From Theobroma cacao (lineage: Eukaryota > Streptophyta > Magnoliopsida > Malvales > Malvaceae), in contig NC_030857.1 of the NCBI RefSeq assembly GCF_000208745.1, forward strand, positions 6,772,226-6,836,225: a DNA stretch of 64,000 nucleotides, given 5' to 3'. Under the pieces are notes generated by a model, which was not told the DNA's origin, made no database searches, and saw nothing but the letters and a program-made list of their open reading frames with translations. Position numbers and translations under genes: made by a program. This document shows positions 13,644 to 27,700 of this stretch, piece after piece (position 1 is the first letter of the stretch; each line of letters opens with the position of its first letter).

Positions 13644-15939
13644 TTACTGTCTTTTCTTTTGGCAGGTTTTTTTCTCTTCAATATCCCAAAAGTGTGATGG
13701 CAAGAGGGCCTTCTGTGAAGGTAATTCAGCAATAAAAAGTAGAGTTTGAGCCCAGCCAGCATATTCCCCATATTTGCTCACAAATGCCTCTGCCACACGG
13801 CCGGAAAGCTTAGGTGTCAAACGGGCACCTGCAAGCTCAGGAAGGAGGTACCTTGTAGCAATCTTGCTCCATGAAACAAGAATACGTACATGTTAGAAAT
13901 TCATGGATGCATAAAATACAAAAGAAGAAGAAAAAATAAATTCCTGATGTTTATATCAATAAGAATTTACTGTATATAACATAATGTTACACCAATCCAT
14001 GCCATAATGCTATGACTTAAATTGCAAATTCAAATGAATAAAGGTTATGTATTCCTATTGTAGCATTTTAAAAATTCATCACCTAAATATCAAATGCCTC
14101 TCACTCAAATAAGCAAACAGGTTTCTGTTCATATACTACAAGGATTTTAACAAAAGCCCCATCATCCCCATTCAGAAAGGAGGAAGTACTCTGATTTTAG
14201 CAGTTAACTTCCAACCGGAATTCTACTTTCTGTGGCTCACAGCCCAAGTTAAAAAGAAAGCACAACAATTCTGAAAGCTTGGAAACTTACTTCCTAATCA
14301 ATTTGGTTTCTAATTTAAGCAATGCCCAACCTAGTCAAGTCATTAGTACAGTGCTCATAAATATAATGTGTAAAAGACTATTATATTACACTATTAATAA
14401 GCTACAATCATGAAGAAGTATACCTGCCACACATGTGTATCAACAGGAATGGCATGGTGCTGATCGAGAGAGAAGAGAGCAATACATGCTGCCACCTTGG
14501 GACCAACTCCAGGTAAAGTACATAGAGCATCAATTGCCTCTCCAAGATCCAATTTACGAAGAGAAAGAAGCCATTGAGCACCTCCATCTGGTTTTGATTG
14601 CAAAACACCAACCGTGCCAGTTATGTACTTGGCCCTGCTCACACATATCATGAAAAAAGCTGAACATCAAACCATGATCATGATGCAAAACACAGACTGC
14701 AAAATCCTGCCCATGTATGCCAGACATAATGGAATCATTTATCAGCTGCCATAATGCCATGGAAGTATAAATATGCCTCTCATATGAAGGGATTATACAG
14801 ATATTAAGCAAAACATTACTGCTATTCAATGTAATTCATGATTTTAGTAGAAGTAATGCCTCCCTCCACTTTTCCCAATTATTTGTACTCACTGGGTGCG
14901 GCATATAGTTATTAGATAAATTTAAGGATGTGAAGTACCAATTACCAATTAGTGGACAAGTCTAAAAATTCATTAGTAGGATATTGGATTTAGACCAACC
15001 AAATATTGGCACATTAGGTGGGGCAAATAACATTTTCAGTAGTTTGTTCAGCTGTGGAAATAATTCAGCATTCCAAATATTTCCTTAAGCAACAACAAAA
15101 TCTACCAATGCAAGAAGATTAACTGAGTATAGGCTTAAAAGAATCACCCCATAAGGAACTTAAGCAATCGTAACAACTATATAAACAGTATTAATGCAGT
15201 TAGGCAACCGATTAAAGGAAAATACAAATTTAAAAAATACTAATACAAACAAAGAAATAAAAGAAAAAACAAAACGATATTACCTGTAACCAAAACCAGC
15301 CCGTCGAAGCTCTTCCTCAGAGACAGCTGATAAACGTTCCAATGAAGGGAACTCATGTAACTCAAACCCACAAACACTGCCCAAATAAGTCCCCAAAGAG
15401 GAAACGAAATCCACCATTTTAGTAATCCTCCCAATATTATTATTAGAAGAACAAAGGAACTGGACCAAGCACTCAACTGGGTCCTGCCTTAAAACCCGCG
15501 CACCCTTCAAATGCTTGGCCAGCTCAGTAAACCTCGAGTCATTCTCCGAGAAAACCTGCCAGAGCTTGGCCAAGGAAATGCCCACGTTGAGAAAATCGAG
15601 AAGCGCTAGCTTGGCAGCGGATTCGGAAGGGGTGGAGTGGATGAAGTAACAAACGTCGCCATTGTGGAGGTGTTTGAGGGAGAGCAAGTGCGGTCCGATG
15701 GCGCCGGTGTATTGGAGCGGGCCTGTTTGTTTCCAGCGGAAGGTTTGGCCTGTGGGGAAGGTAAGTGGAAGGGAGAGCTCGGATTGGGAGAGGTTTAGTG
15801 GGACCCATTGGGAGTAAGGTTTAGGCTTTTTGGCGGAGATTGGTGGGGTTTGAGGAGGTGGCGGTGGTTTTGGTTTGGTGGAGGTGGGGGAGAGTGGTGG
15901 TGAAGGTCTTGGCCTTTTCATCGCTAGGAAAGGTCTCAT
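13644..15939 (-). CDS. OGG1: 8-oxoguanine DNA glycosylase/AP lyase
   Basis: Three exons read on the minus strand: 15939-15284, 14634-14424, 13862-13644 (TAA); 1086 nt, 361 aa, close to the length of plant OGG1. After a proline-rich, basic N-terminus (possible nuclear targeting) comes the OGG_N region with FPTGQTFRWKQT and GPHLLSLKH. The HhH-GPD core reads LPGVGPKVAACIALFSL followed by VDTHVWQ. The Lys after GVGP is the Schiff-base catalytic residue, and the Asp of PVDTHVW is the second catalytic residue of the family. The enzyme excises oxidised guanine in base excision repair in the nucleus. Splice sites are consensus and no lesion is seen. It is convergent with the beta-galactosidase on its left. 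The last exon encodes a short Lys-rich tail after FWDIEEK. Confidence 0.94.
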
Positions 15940-17480
15940 CGAGCGCGTCTAATAATGATTCCCTTCCCCACAGATGCAAGAAGGGAGATTGATCAGATCC
16001 TTTACTCGTAATATATAAAAAATAACATTATATAAAATTATCTATTAAAAATACATCAAATGTATTCGAATATTATTATTTTTTTTCAAAACCCAAAGAA
16101 AATTATCTTTAATTCATACCAATCAATGGATTAAGTTGAGGACGCTTAGCTTGGTTTGAATTAAATTTATGAAAGTTTTAAGAAAATATCTTATTAATTT
16201 TATAAAAGTTACCATAGATTGGCTTATTTTTTTACATGTATAAATAATAATTGAGTTAAGTGTTCAGCTACATAATTTAAATTATTTTTTGATCAGTTAA
16301 GTGTTCAGATACCTAATTTGAATTATTTTTTTGTCAATCTTTTTTAAAATTTTATTTTTAATTATTTTAAATAACTTTTAAATTTTAAATCTAAATTTTT
16401 AAAAATAGTATATTTCGGAAAACTTTTTCATTTAAAGTTTAAAGAAGCAATTAAAAAATTAAATTGAAAATATGTTCAAATAAGAAACAATTATAAAGTT
16501 AAAATAAAAATATGATTCACATTAAACAAAGTTATCACTATAAATGAGATAGAGGAATTGCATCAACAAAACTATATTACGAGAGAAAACTAATTAGGGA
16601 TATAAACGAGTAAGGTATCCACTTTTTATAAGGTACTTGATCCAGAATCTGCTTAATTAAAAAGTACCTGCATCCTATTAAAATTTGAATAAAATCACAA
16701 AACATTACCTAAAATCGAATCCTAATAATATAGTACTATCTTTTAATTATTTGAATTTGTTAAATACCCAATAAAATAATTCAAACAACAATTTAAATAA
16801 CTAAAAACCATATAAAAATTAATTTAATGTTTATTAGTTTACAAAAAGAAAATAGCTTAAGATGGCCAAAGTTGTGTTGAAAGTAAAGAATTTTGAATCT
16901 TATAAATTACAAAATTTTGAAACATTACTCGTGATTGTTAAAGAATCTTAAGATGATATTCGAAATCTACCTAAAGTCGAGTCAATTATTAAAAGCATTA
17001 CCCAAATTCGTGTCATAACCAAATTGAGGATACCAAACCTATGTTATCCAGTCGAGTACCTGTAGATGCCGGCCTGTATAATAGCAATTCGTTTACATCT
17101 CTAAAACTAATACAAGATTATTAGGTAAGAAGTAGAGAAGAGAATATATTATATAAAGATTAGATTAACAAACAGAATAAGTTTTTATCGTTTTTTACAT
17201 AAGCATAAAAAGATGATTTCCACATTTACAGCCATTCAGGAAGGTTAAACAACGTTAATCTACACCAATTAGAGATATCTTAGTATAAAACAAAAAAAAC
17301 CCTTTCACCTACCACATAGATAATCACATCAATGGCACCGAGAGAAGAATACTGCTAGTCTATTTAACTATCACATCAAATAGGCAATATTTAAAAAAAA
17401 AAAAAGAACCAAGATTGGTCGAAAACAAGCAAATCTTGTTTAACAAAAAATAACAGTATTGGTGGAAAATAAACAAATTC
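15940..17480. other. AT-rich upstream region of OGG1
   Basis: About 1.5 kb of very AT-rich sequence with no supported gene. It holds the possible fold-back element described separately. Otherwise nothing is recognised. Confidence 0.5.
16588..17108. mobile_element. Possible small inverted-repeat (MITE-like) element
   Basis: The left end reads TTAGGGATATAAACGAG and the right end, reverse-complemented, reads TTAGAGATGTAAACGAA. The ends are therefore imperfect inverted repeats about 0.5 kb apart, with no coding content between. The target-site duplication is unclear, so the class is not assigned. Confidence 0.3.
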
Positions 17481-17499
17481 TTTAAAACTATTCGGATTT

Positions 17500-17640
17500 C
17501 GATTCCGATTTAGACTGGGATTCGGATTCACTTCCATTTTCCGCACCCTCTTTTTGGGTCGTCTCCTCCTTCTTCAGACCACATCCTCCTTCTTGGGCAT
17601 TTCCTTTTTCACCACTTGCTTGTTGCAGTCAAGAAATCGC
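17500..17640 (-). pseudogene. Fragment of an unrecognised acidic Ser/Glu-rich coding sequence
   Basis: On the minus strand a short frame reads KKEETTQKEGAENGSESE and continues in SES/KSE repeats to a stop at about 17488. The preceding codons (CNKQVVKKEMPKKED) are in another frame, so a frameshift lies between. It abuts the end of the copia LTR at 17671. It may be a gene fragment cut by that insertion. The parent gene is not recognised. Confidence 0.3.
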
Positions 17641-17670
17641 TGAGAGGAAATGCAACAATTTAATGAAATA

Positions 17671-17952
17671 TGTTAAGAATTTTCATTACTAGCAAATGTA
17701 TTACAAAAGTCCTATTTATACTACTAGAAACTTATCAAACAAAAGAAGAAAGATTAACTAACTAATAACAGCAAAGTGAACTAGTTAGTTACTAGTTATT
17801 GTAATAGTAGAATAGTAAAAGTAATTTCCACAATAAATAATACACGTGTCATTCTTTTCTGTTAATTGGTTGAGCGCATGACAAACATGTGATCTTCTTC
17901 TTCAATTCCTTTATACAATATAGCCTTCTTTTCATTAATTTTCAATCTAATA
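17671..17952 (-). repeat. 3' LTR of the copia element
   Basis: Bounded on the plus strand by TGTTAAGAATT and CAATCTAATA. The polypurine tract CTTGAGGGAGAG lies immediately outside at 17953-17965. The LTR is about 282 bp. The terminal TG/CA is intact at one side and altered (TA instead of CA) at the other, consistent with age. Confidence 0.6.
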
Positions 17953-20900
17953 CTCTCCCTCAAGATGAATTGTGTATATTAAGCACATTCATCTTGCTGA
18001 GTAGTCAAGGAAAATCTTTTGGTTGTAAAGCTTATGAGAAAAGATCTACAAGTTGTGCTTTTGTGAAGACATACACTTCAATTAAACCTATAAGTACCTT
18101 TTCTCCGATAAAGTGACAATCTAATTCAATGTGCTTCGTACGTTCATAAAACACAATATTTTTATTGATATAGATTGCAAACTAACTATCATAGTAGAGC
18201 TTCATTGATTTTTCCATGACAAATCCCCAAATCTGTTAATAAAGACTTCAACCATACAATCTCACAACATGTTGCTGCCATTGAATGATATTCAACTGAA
18301 CAATGAGCAACAATAGCATGCTTTTTAGATTTTGAACTAATCATAGAATTTTCAATAAACACATTGTACCCTCTAACAAAATAAGCATGTATTTTCAAAT
18401 TTGATTCTAATATCATCAGAACACCTTGTCTTAGTGATCCCTTCAAGTATTTCAATGTCCTAAATGCTACCATTAAATGTTCATGTGAAGGTTTATCCAT
18501 GAATTGTGATAGCACTTGTACTGCATAAGGTATGTCTAGCTTTGTAAATGTCAAATATAAAAGTTTCCTAATTAATTATCGATATCTTGTACGATCTGAC
18601 AATCTCTCTTCTTCTTGAGCCTTCTACAATTTATGATTATAGTCCATAAAAGTAGATACTGGTTTGGTACCAAGTAAACCATGTTTATCTAGTATGTTCG
18701 GTGTATATTTTCATTGATAGATAAATATCCCCTCTGGTGACCTTGTAACCTCAAGCCCTAAGAAATATTTGACTATTCCAAGATTTTTTAGCTTGAAATG
18801 TAAACTCAAATACTCCTTTACATCATCAACTAATCAATTAGAAGTACTACCAATAATTATGTCATCAACATAAACAAGCAATGCCACAAAACTCTCTATC
18901 TGTAGTAGACTTAGTAAACAAAGAATAATTTAATAAAGTTTGTTTGAAACCATACTGTATAAAAGAAGCAATAAATTTGGCATTCCATTGCTTGGAAGCC
19001 TTTTTAAGTCCATATAAGGATTTATGTAACTTGCAAACAAGCTTTGAATAAGGTGAATACTCTCCCTACATTAAATAACCTGGAAGTATTTCTATGTAAG
19101 GTTTTCCTTCAAAATCTCCATGTAGAAAAGCATTGTTAACATCAAGTTGAGTAAATACCATCCTTGTGCATCTACAATACTCAAAAAAACTCTAACTATA
19201 GTTTGTTTAGCAACAGGACTAAAAGTTTGTTGATAATCAAATCCTTCAATTTGACTATAACTCTTTGCCACTAATCAAGCCTTATATTTTTCTACATTAC
19301 CATCAGCTCTTATTTTCACTTTGTACATCCATTTATAACCAATAGTGTGACATTGTGAGGGCAAAGGCACTATGCTCCTTATTCTATTTTCCTCTAAAAC
19401 TTGTAATTCAAGTGTCATAGCATCTCTCCAATGGGAATGATGAATGGCTTGATGATATGAAAGTGGTTCATGGACTTAAAATAAGGAAAAAGTGAAAGGC
19501 TTATACATAAATGACAATTTATGAGAAGATAAATAATTTGTTATAAGATATGAGTGACACAATTTGAATTTGAAGGTAAGTATGATAAGCTTCTAAGTAC
19601 TTAGAAACATGTCTTATCTGAGAACTCTTTCTAGTCAAAGAAGTGATATCAAGTTAAGAGGAAACAACATCAGCAGATTGAGAGGGAATAACATTAGTTT
19701 GTACATGTTTAACAATACTAATAGGTGAATTATGTGTGGAGTTGGATAAATCTAGTGTAAAATGATATTCTGAAGACGTATCATGTATATTTAAATGAGA
19801 ATCAACATGTGGAAATATTGAATTGTCAAGAACATCAACATTGAGATGAAAATGATCAAAAATAAAAGTAGGCATACCAGGTGTTTGACAAAATGCAAGG
19901 AAATGATTATCACGGTTTACTATCAGAAAAGGAAAAACATTTTCATGGAAAATAACATTCTTGGATATTAAGACTTTAAGAGCATCAAGGTCATATACTT
20001 TGTATCATTTAACACCATTGGGGTAACCTAAAAATACACATTTACTAGTTCTTTCATCAAATTTTTTCCTGTGCTGAGACAAGGTAAATACAAAACATAG
20101 ACAACCAAAGATCTTAAAATGAACATATGAAGGTAAAGTGTGATATAGGAGCTCAAAAGGTGTCTTATTAGGGAGAATTTTGGATGGTATTCTATTGATA
20201 ATGTGAATTGCAGTTAGTATGGCATCACCCAAAAATGGAACAGGTAAGTGTGACCGATGTAATAAGGCTCTAGCTACTACTAAAATATGTTGATGTTTTC
20301 TTTCAACCAAACCATTATATTGTGGTGTTTTATTACTGGATAACTGATGAATAATGCTTGTTTGTGCATAAAAAACACTTAGGTTGAATTTTTTACCATT
20401 ATCTGATCTTAAAACTTTAATTGATGTTTTAAACTGATTTTGAAAAAAAATTTGAATGAAGGAATAATGCTTGACACATCTGATTTACTTTTCATTAAAA
20501 AAATCCATTTATAATGAGTAAAGTTATCAACAATAGTAAGAAAATATCATTGATTAGACACTATAAGAACTTTATAAGGTCCCCAGATATCCACATGAAT
20601 GATATCAAAAACCCTAAATATGGATAATAAATGGAAGTTTTCTTTGTTTAGCCAGAAGAAATATTTCACCAAGGAGATTATTTGAACAATGAGTACTTGG
20701 AAATTGTCTATACAACACACTATTCTCTCCAAAAGAGCATGACTTAATCTAAAATGCCACTATTCAAAAGATTTTGAAATTGAGGTACAAGCATAAACAG
20801 TAGATACAACTAGAAATTTAACAAGTTTTTCAGGCCTAAACTTTAATAAATCCTTTTCACCCTTGTTATCTTGCATGAGATATAAGCTTGAGTAAACCTT

Positions 20901-21262
20901 AGCTACCTCAGTCATTGTCCATGAGGCAAGGTCTTAGATAACACCAATTTTATCAGTGAAGAAGATAGAACTTGTTACCTTTCAAAAAAATAAAAAGAAG
21001 ATAGAACTTGTTATAAAATTAGTGAGCTAAGAAATTGATATCAAATTGAGATTGGAATTAGGCACATATAAGACATTTTTAAAAGAAGTAAAGAGGTTGC
21101 TTTGAATGTACCAATATGTGAAACAAGAGCCTCAGTGTTATTTGAAAGTTGAACATAGTAATTGACATCAGGTTTAGCAGAAATAAAATTATCTAAAGTA
21201 CAAGATACATGGTTGTTGCCCTTGTATCTACAATCCAAGAACCAAATTTTGCATATATACAT
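17671..21262 (-). mobile_element. Ty1/copia LTR retrotransposon, decayed and 5'-truncated
   Basis: Pol domains run in minus-strand order: a protease-like region (21262-21041, NHVSC-like, active-site Asp region altered), integrase with HVDIWGPYKV (20732-20547) and MVERKHQHIL to GCLCFVF (20310-20005), degenerate reverse transcriptase (about 19500-18560), and RNase H with KSKKHAIVAHCSVEYHS (18554-18189). A polypurine tract (TTGAGGGAGAG) precedes the 3' LTR. Many stops and frameshifts interrupt the frames, so it is not autonomous. Gag and the 5' LTR are missing, and no second copy of the LTR is found before the SWI3C promoter at about 21.5 kb. Confidence 0.85.
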
Positions 21263-21773
21263 ATATATTATTTTTAATTAATTGTTCACATTTTTTTATC
21301 AACTCATGATAGTCTAAAAATCTATAAAATTTGATGATTTTCAATTTAATTATTAATTAATCATTTTTAAGGAATAACCTTAAGAACTTGATTCAAGAAA
21401 GATATCTTACCCGACTCTCAATCGTAAGCCAATTATGGTAATCTCAAATTTTAACGTACTGTATTTGATATACATTGTGAGAGTAAAAGAATAAAAATAA
21501 ATGATTGATGTGAGATAGAATCAGCTAAAGAAGCCGCTGTTGCGCCAAAGGCCCCAAAGCGAAGAACGCTCAATTGCTGGAAGGGCACGGAGGGAGAGAA
21601 ACAGAGCCAAAAAGAAAAGAAAAGAAAAAAAAAAGCCCTATTCTCTTCTCTCTCTGCCTTACTTTCTCCCTCTTCCCCCCGCTACTTCCATTCTCTTCCT
21701 TTCCGACAATTCGACCCCACAATTTCTCCGCATTTCACTCTCTCTCTAAATTCCCCTTTCAAAAAACAATACA
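21263..21773 (+). promoter_or_regulatory. Promoter and 5' leader region of SWI3C
   Basis: AT-rich to about 21520, then a CT-rich leader (21640-21770, CTTCTCTCTCTGCC and similar) typical of plant 5' UTRs, up to the ATG at 21774. The truncated copia element ends only about 250 bp upstream of the leader. No clear TATA box is chosen. Confidence 0.5.
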
Positions 21774-24700
21774 ATGCCAGCTTCTCCTTCAGGTAATCTC
21801 TCTTCCTTCAAATTCCCCCTCCCTTATCATTTTCCCTCTCCAATAATTCGATTAAATTTACCGAAATACCTTTTTCATTTTTCTCTAATTAGGATTAAAT
21901 TAAATTTTTTTTTAATCAATAGATGGTCGAGGTCGATGGAAGCGGCGGAAGCGAGAGCGAAGAGCTAAACACCACCAAGAAGAAAACGACGTCGTTCCGG
22001 AGGAAGACGAAGAAGAAGACAACAACAACAACAACAACAACGACGACCTCGACAACCACCGCGAGAACTCCGGGGACGATGCCGGCGGAGCCGTTACGGA
22101 TCCATCTTTAGCGGGGCCCAGCGAGAGTGAGGTCCTCGCCGACGGTGGAGTTCGCATCTCGGAGTTCCCCGCCGTGGTGAAGCGCACGGTGAACCGTCCT
22201 CATGGTTCCGTAATGGCGATCGTGGCGGCTGAACGGGCGGGTTTGGTTGGGGATAGCAAGGGGCACCAACAGGTGGCGCTGGCGGTTTTGGAGAATGTTT
22301 CGTACGGACAGTTACAGGCGGTTTCGGCGGAAGCTCCCGTTGTTGATCCGGAGAAGTATGTGATTACCTCTCCTCCGATAATGGAGGGGCGTGGCGTTGT
22401 TAAGAGGTTCGGGAGTAGGGTTCATGTCCTGCCAATGCATTCAGGTTCGATTTCGCTCTCTTTCTAATATCTCTTTGCTTTAATTTTTACCGGTTATAGT
22501 TTCAAGCCTTAATAGGGCAAAGAGAAAGACTAATCTGGAAATAACTGTAAATTTGAAGGACAACAAGGTTTAGTTTCCACGAGTTTCTGATAAATGAGGG
22601 ATGCAACCGGATTGAGCTTATTTGTGTTAACTGACGAAGTTGCATTTAGATATTCTATGATGTTTTCTTAAATTTTTGAACTTCTATTCTTAATGCTTAG
22701 TGTTACATGGAAATGCTCTCTTGAAATAACGTTACTATTAGTAGGATTGAAGTGTTTGAAAGATTTTCATTGACTTTCTTCAAGTCCTCTTGGTGCTCTT
22801 ACCCTTGTAATATTTTGTGACACTGGATGTTTCTTTATCAGCTTGTGTATTAAGATGAACTGTTGGAGAAGTCTTTTAGGGAACTATGTACTTGATGTTG
22901 TTTCTATATCAGCTTGTACATTATATTGGTGTTAATGTGACTGGATTAGTGCCTAGGATAAATTTTGGTTTGACTGGACTCTAAGGAAGGTCTTGATTTA
23001 GATCAGATGAGAAATGGAATCTAAAAGAAAAGTTAAGCAATTTACACTTGGGTCGGTTCTGTTTACATGATATGAGTTTCATGTTAAGTCTGTTGCTTAA
23101 AGAGTACAAACAAGATATTACTGCACATTTCTTTTTGTTTTTAAATATTAGGGCAAGGATGTTAAAGCTCTGAGCTTATTTGCTCTCTCTCTCTCCCTCT
23201 CGCGCTCTCTCTGTGCACTTATTTATCTTCTTATTTGTATACTAATATTTGGTTGTGTTTGTGGAATTCCCTTGTGAGCAGAGTGGTTTTCACCAGCCTC
23301 TGTGCATCGACTAGAAAGACAAGTTGTGCCGCATTTTTTCTCAGGAAAATCACCAGAACATACGCCAGAAAAATATATGGAATGTAGAAACCACATTGTT
23401 GTCAAATACATGGATAATCCAGAGAAGAGAATCACAGTTTCTGATTGCCAGGGATTGATAGATGGTATCAATATTGAGGATTTGACTCGAATCGTTCGGT
23501 TTCTTGATCACTGGGGAATTATCAATTATTGTGCTACTTCACGAAGTCACGAGCCATGGAATGTTGGGTCCTACTTAAGGGAGGACCCAAACGGTGAGGT
23601 TCATGTGCCATCAGCTGCTTTAAAGTCTATTGATAGTTTGATCAAATTTGACAAGCCAAAATGTAGGCTCAAGGCAGCTGATGTTTATTCATCATCATCA
23701 TGTCATGATGACGATTTCTCTGACTTGGACAACAAAATACGAGAGCGCTTAGCTGAAAACCATTGCACTTCTTGTTCGCAGCCTATTCCTACTTCATATT
23801 ATCAGTCACAGAAGGAGGTATGTGGTTTTTGTGGCCCTGTTAATCCTTATTTCTTTCATGCTAGGTCTTAATAATTGTTCTTCTTTCTATTACCCATCCA
23901 ACTGATATCTTGATAATAACACTAGGACCTTTTGTGCTTACATTTTCCAAAATGTTGTCCTATCTGATTATATTCACCAGCAGAAACATACTTATATACT
24001 ACTATTGCTTTAAGCACTACAAAATGAAAGTACTATTGCTTTAAGCACTACGAAATGAAAGGTGCTGAAAGTATATAGTTCTTAAGTGCAGTGAGGGTAC
24101 TAGGTATTTTTCTATTGCTTTTTGGCAGTCAAGGAAGGAACAACAATAGATTTCTATCACTACTTGTAGACAGAAAGTTTCTTGCTAAATCTTGCTTTTG
24201 TTTGTAATAACAAATTCATGTTCACTTTAGGATGCTGATTATAAAGCTGAGTTAGAGAGTTCTTGGCTTGACTTGATTTTATTTCTTAGCATCTGTTAAC
24301 TCTTTCAAAGAGTAGTTTAGGTTACTTTGGGGTGTATATTGGGTGTAATAACTGATGATGGCAACAGAGCATATTCTAAGACATTCAAATCATGCAAATT
24401 AGTTAGGAAAGATCTCATCATGATTACTTGCCTAAAAGTACTCAGAAAATTGAATCATGAGGTGAATAGTGGTTTTGGTTCCAGTGTAAAAGGGCTAAAC
24501 TTTGATATGTACATTGTAGTGGAGCTATGTCTAAAGTGCTATTGCTTGACTCTGAAATGTTAAGGTTGTATGTGAACATGAAGCACTGAGGGAATTCGTA
24601 AAGCCTAAATCTTGATGTTTATGCTCATTTGTTTCTATTATTGGCTAATTTGACAGGTTGATACACTACTGTGCTCTGATTGCTTTCATGATGGGAGATT

Positions 24701-27700
24701 TGTTTCTGGTCATTCAAGCATAGATTTTGTTAGGGTGGATTCAGCAAAAGATTATGATGACCTAGATGGAGAAAGTTGGAGTGATCAGGAAACGCTACTG
24801 CTGCTTGAGGCAATGGAAATTTACAATGAGAACTGGAATGAAATAGCTGAGCATGTTGGCACTAAGTCAAAAGCACAATGCATACTTCATTTTCTACGTC
24901 TACCCATGGAGGATGGCCTACTGGAAAATGTGGAAGTTCCAAGCATGCCAAAATCAACGAGCGTTTCAAATGGAGATGTTCGTGGAAGATTGCACTCAAA
25001 TATGAATGGGAGTGTATCAGGTTTCTTATTTATTTAGGGTCTTGACCCTCTATGGAAATGAAGGTGTTTGTCTTTTATTTTTTTCTTTACTAATTTTTGC
25101 CTGCTTTGTAGGGCCCAGCCTTCAAGATTCAGATTCTGAAAACAGGCTTCCTTTTGCAAATTCTGGGAATCCAGTTATGGCTATGGTATGTGACTAGTTT
25201 ATTCAGGCACCTAATTACTCTCACTCTTTTATTAGTAACTTAATTCTATTAATATGAATATATCACTGCAGGGAGTGAACATAGAATCAGTTATTATTTA
25301 TTTCTCTAAAAATGCCCTCAAATTTAACTGCACTGAATTATGATACTTACATGTATTCTGCTGGTATCCTGGTAACCACCATTTGGCGTAAGAGAAATAG
25401 GGAAGATGGAAATGCTTCGAATAGTGGAATTATCTTTTTGTTTTTTTTAGTCGGACAAGTAGTGTAAAGATAATTTCCTTACTGCGTAGCTGGGATGAAA
25501 AAAAATGTAAGAAGCTCATGAGGGTGGACTTGCTGTCTTAACAGATTTCCCAAATTATTCTTTTTGAGAATTTCATTTCATCATTAATAGGTTCTATGCA
25601 AGAGGAGAACTTTTGCCCTAAGAGGTAGCAATGAAATTTTAAACAAAGATGGATCTAATTGTATTTCTAGCTTTTTCGTGCATGGGTCTAGCTACTTACA
25701 TATATTCTGCTGGTAACCAGGTAACTACCATTTGACACAAGATAAATAGGGAAGATGGAAATGCTGCTAATAGTGGAATTATCATTTTGTTTTTTATAGT
25801 CAGACAAATAGTGTAAAGATAATTTCCTTAGTGAGTAGCTGAGATGAGAAAAAATGTAAGAAGCTGATGGGGGCTGACTTGCTGTCTTAACAGATTTCCC
25901 AAATTAGGCAACTTTTCTTTTTGAGAATATCAGTTCATTGTTAATAAGTTCTATGCAACAGGAGAACTTTTGCCCTAAGAGACAGCGATGAAATTTTAAA
26001 CAAAGATGGATCTAGGTGTATTTCTAGCTTTTTCATACATGGGTTTAACTAGTGGAAATTATTCAGGTTGCTTTTCTGGCCTCTGCTGTTGGACCTAGAG
26101 TTGCTGCAGCCTGTGCCCATGCATCCTTGGCAGCATTGTCTGAAGATGTACAGAAGGAAGGTTCAGGGCCTGGTAATAGGTTAGTGCATGTCGTTGTGAT
26201 TCCCAAACCTTCAATGATATTATGATGAAGTTCTTTAGTATCACTTTTATGGGCATATCATGGCTTCCATCTAACTTATGAAGATTATATGAACTGAATA
26301 TTGAGCATTTCATTGCTTTGATGGTATTGGACTCCCTAGCGCTTTTTCATCAAAATTTTGCATGTGAATTTACTAATTAAGATCCATTTTCAACTCTGAA
26401 GGATGAACACAGAGGGTGTACATAGCAGAGAAGGTGGTTTTCATGGTTCTATTCATCAAAAAGGTAGGTTATAAGTTCGACTTTCACTATATTTTCATTC
26501 CTTTTCTCTCCCATATTAATTTTGTGTATTCTGAATTATTTTTGTGTAAAAACTATAGAGGAGAACTCGGCAGTACACGGTTCATTTGGTCAAAATGAGG
26601 CAGAGGTTCACCCACTATCTGCAGAAAAAGTTAAAGCTGCTGCCAAAGCGGGCCTTGCTGCTGCAGCCATGAAGGCAAAACTGTTTGCCGATCATGAGGA
26701 ACGAGAAATTCAAAGGCTATCAGCTAATATCATAAATCATCAGGTAGTTTTCTTGTCTTTTTCGCATGCATCTGCTTTTTCAGCAATATATTCCTGGTAA
26801 TATGCGGGCAGTTGTTGGCTGATAAGAGAGTTGACCCTCCTTTAAAGACTTGAAACCGGGACCAAATAGGTGGTAATATGCTGGGCATTGTTGGCTGAAA
26901 AGAGAGTTGACCATTGTTTAAAGACTCGAAACTGGACCAAAGAGGCATTATCATGTTGCATTAACCACATGCTGTTGTTATTTAGCCTAAAAATGAACAA
27001 AAGAAAAGCCATAGGTGCATGCATTTTTTTTTTTTGAAACCATAAACTTTACTTAAATATGTCTTAAATTTGAAGATTCATAGAAGTTCTACACCTGTTG
27101 GGATCTGCTTCAAAGCTAGGTTGTGTATGTCTTCTGTTGACGCAGCTTCTAAGTTGAAGTTTATATGTTTCTTTAACCCTTCATTCACAATTCTGTTACA
27201 CCAATGGATAATGTAGGAATCCCTTTCTGGGAGATTGATAAATTTATGGAAAGTGTGTTTTCTGTTCATACATGCTTTCAGAAACCAGAGGATACCAAAG
27301 ATTATCAAAGCCCTATATTTAGATGACAGTGCCATCCCTTATAAGTCACCTTTTATCATTGTTTTAAGGTTTAGTCCATATAGACTTCATGTGATTGTGT
27401 AAGATTAGATAGTTGGAGCTTCCATTGAAAATTCATACTTTTGGAGATCTCCTAAACATTCTATTTTGTTTTACCTTTCAATTATATTGTAGATAAACTG
27501 GTTTTAAATCTGTTTCTCAGTTGAAGAGATTGGAGCTGAAGCTGAAGCAGTTTGCAGAAGTGGAAACGTTACTCATGAAAGAATGTGAACAAGTGGAGAA
27601 AGCAAGGCAAAGGTTTGCTTCTGAGAGGGCCCGCATTGTATCAGCTCGATTTGGACCTGCTGGAGTCACGTCACAAATGACTCTGCCTGGTGTTGCTTCC

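Noticed and set aside
21912..22187. Minus-strand Ser/Leu-rich frame
   Set aside because: Mirror of the AAC repeat and basic N-terminus of SWI3C exon 2.
27078..27335. Minus-strand frame of 85 codons in SWI3C intron 8
   Set aside because: No recognisable domain and no neighbouring exon signals. It could be a decayed insertion, but this cannot be supported.
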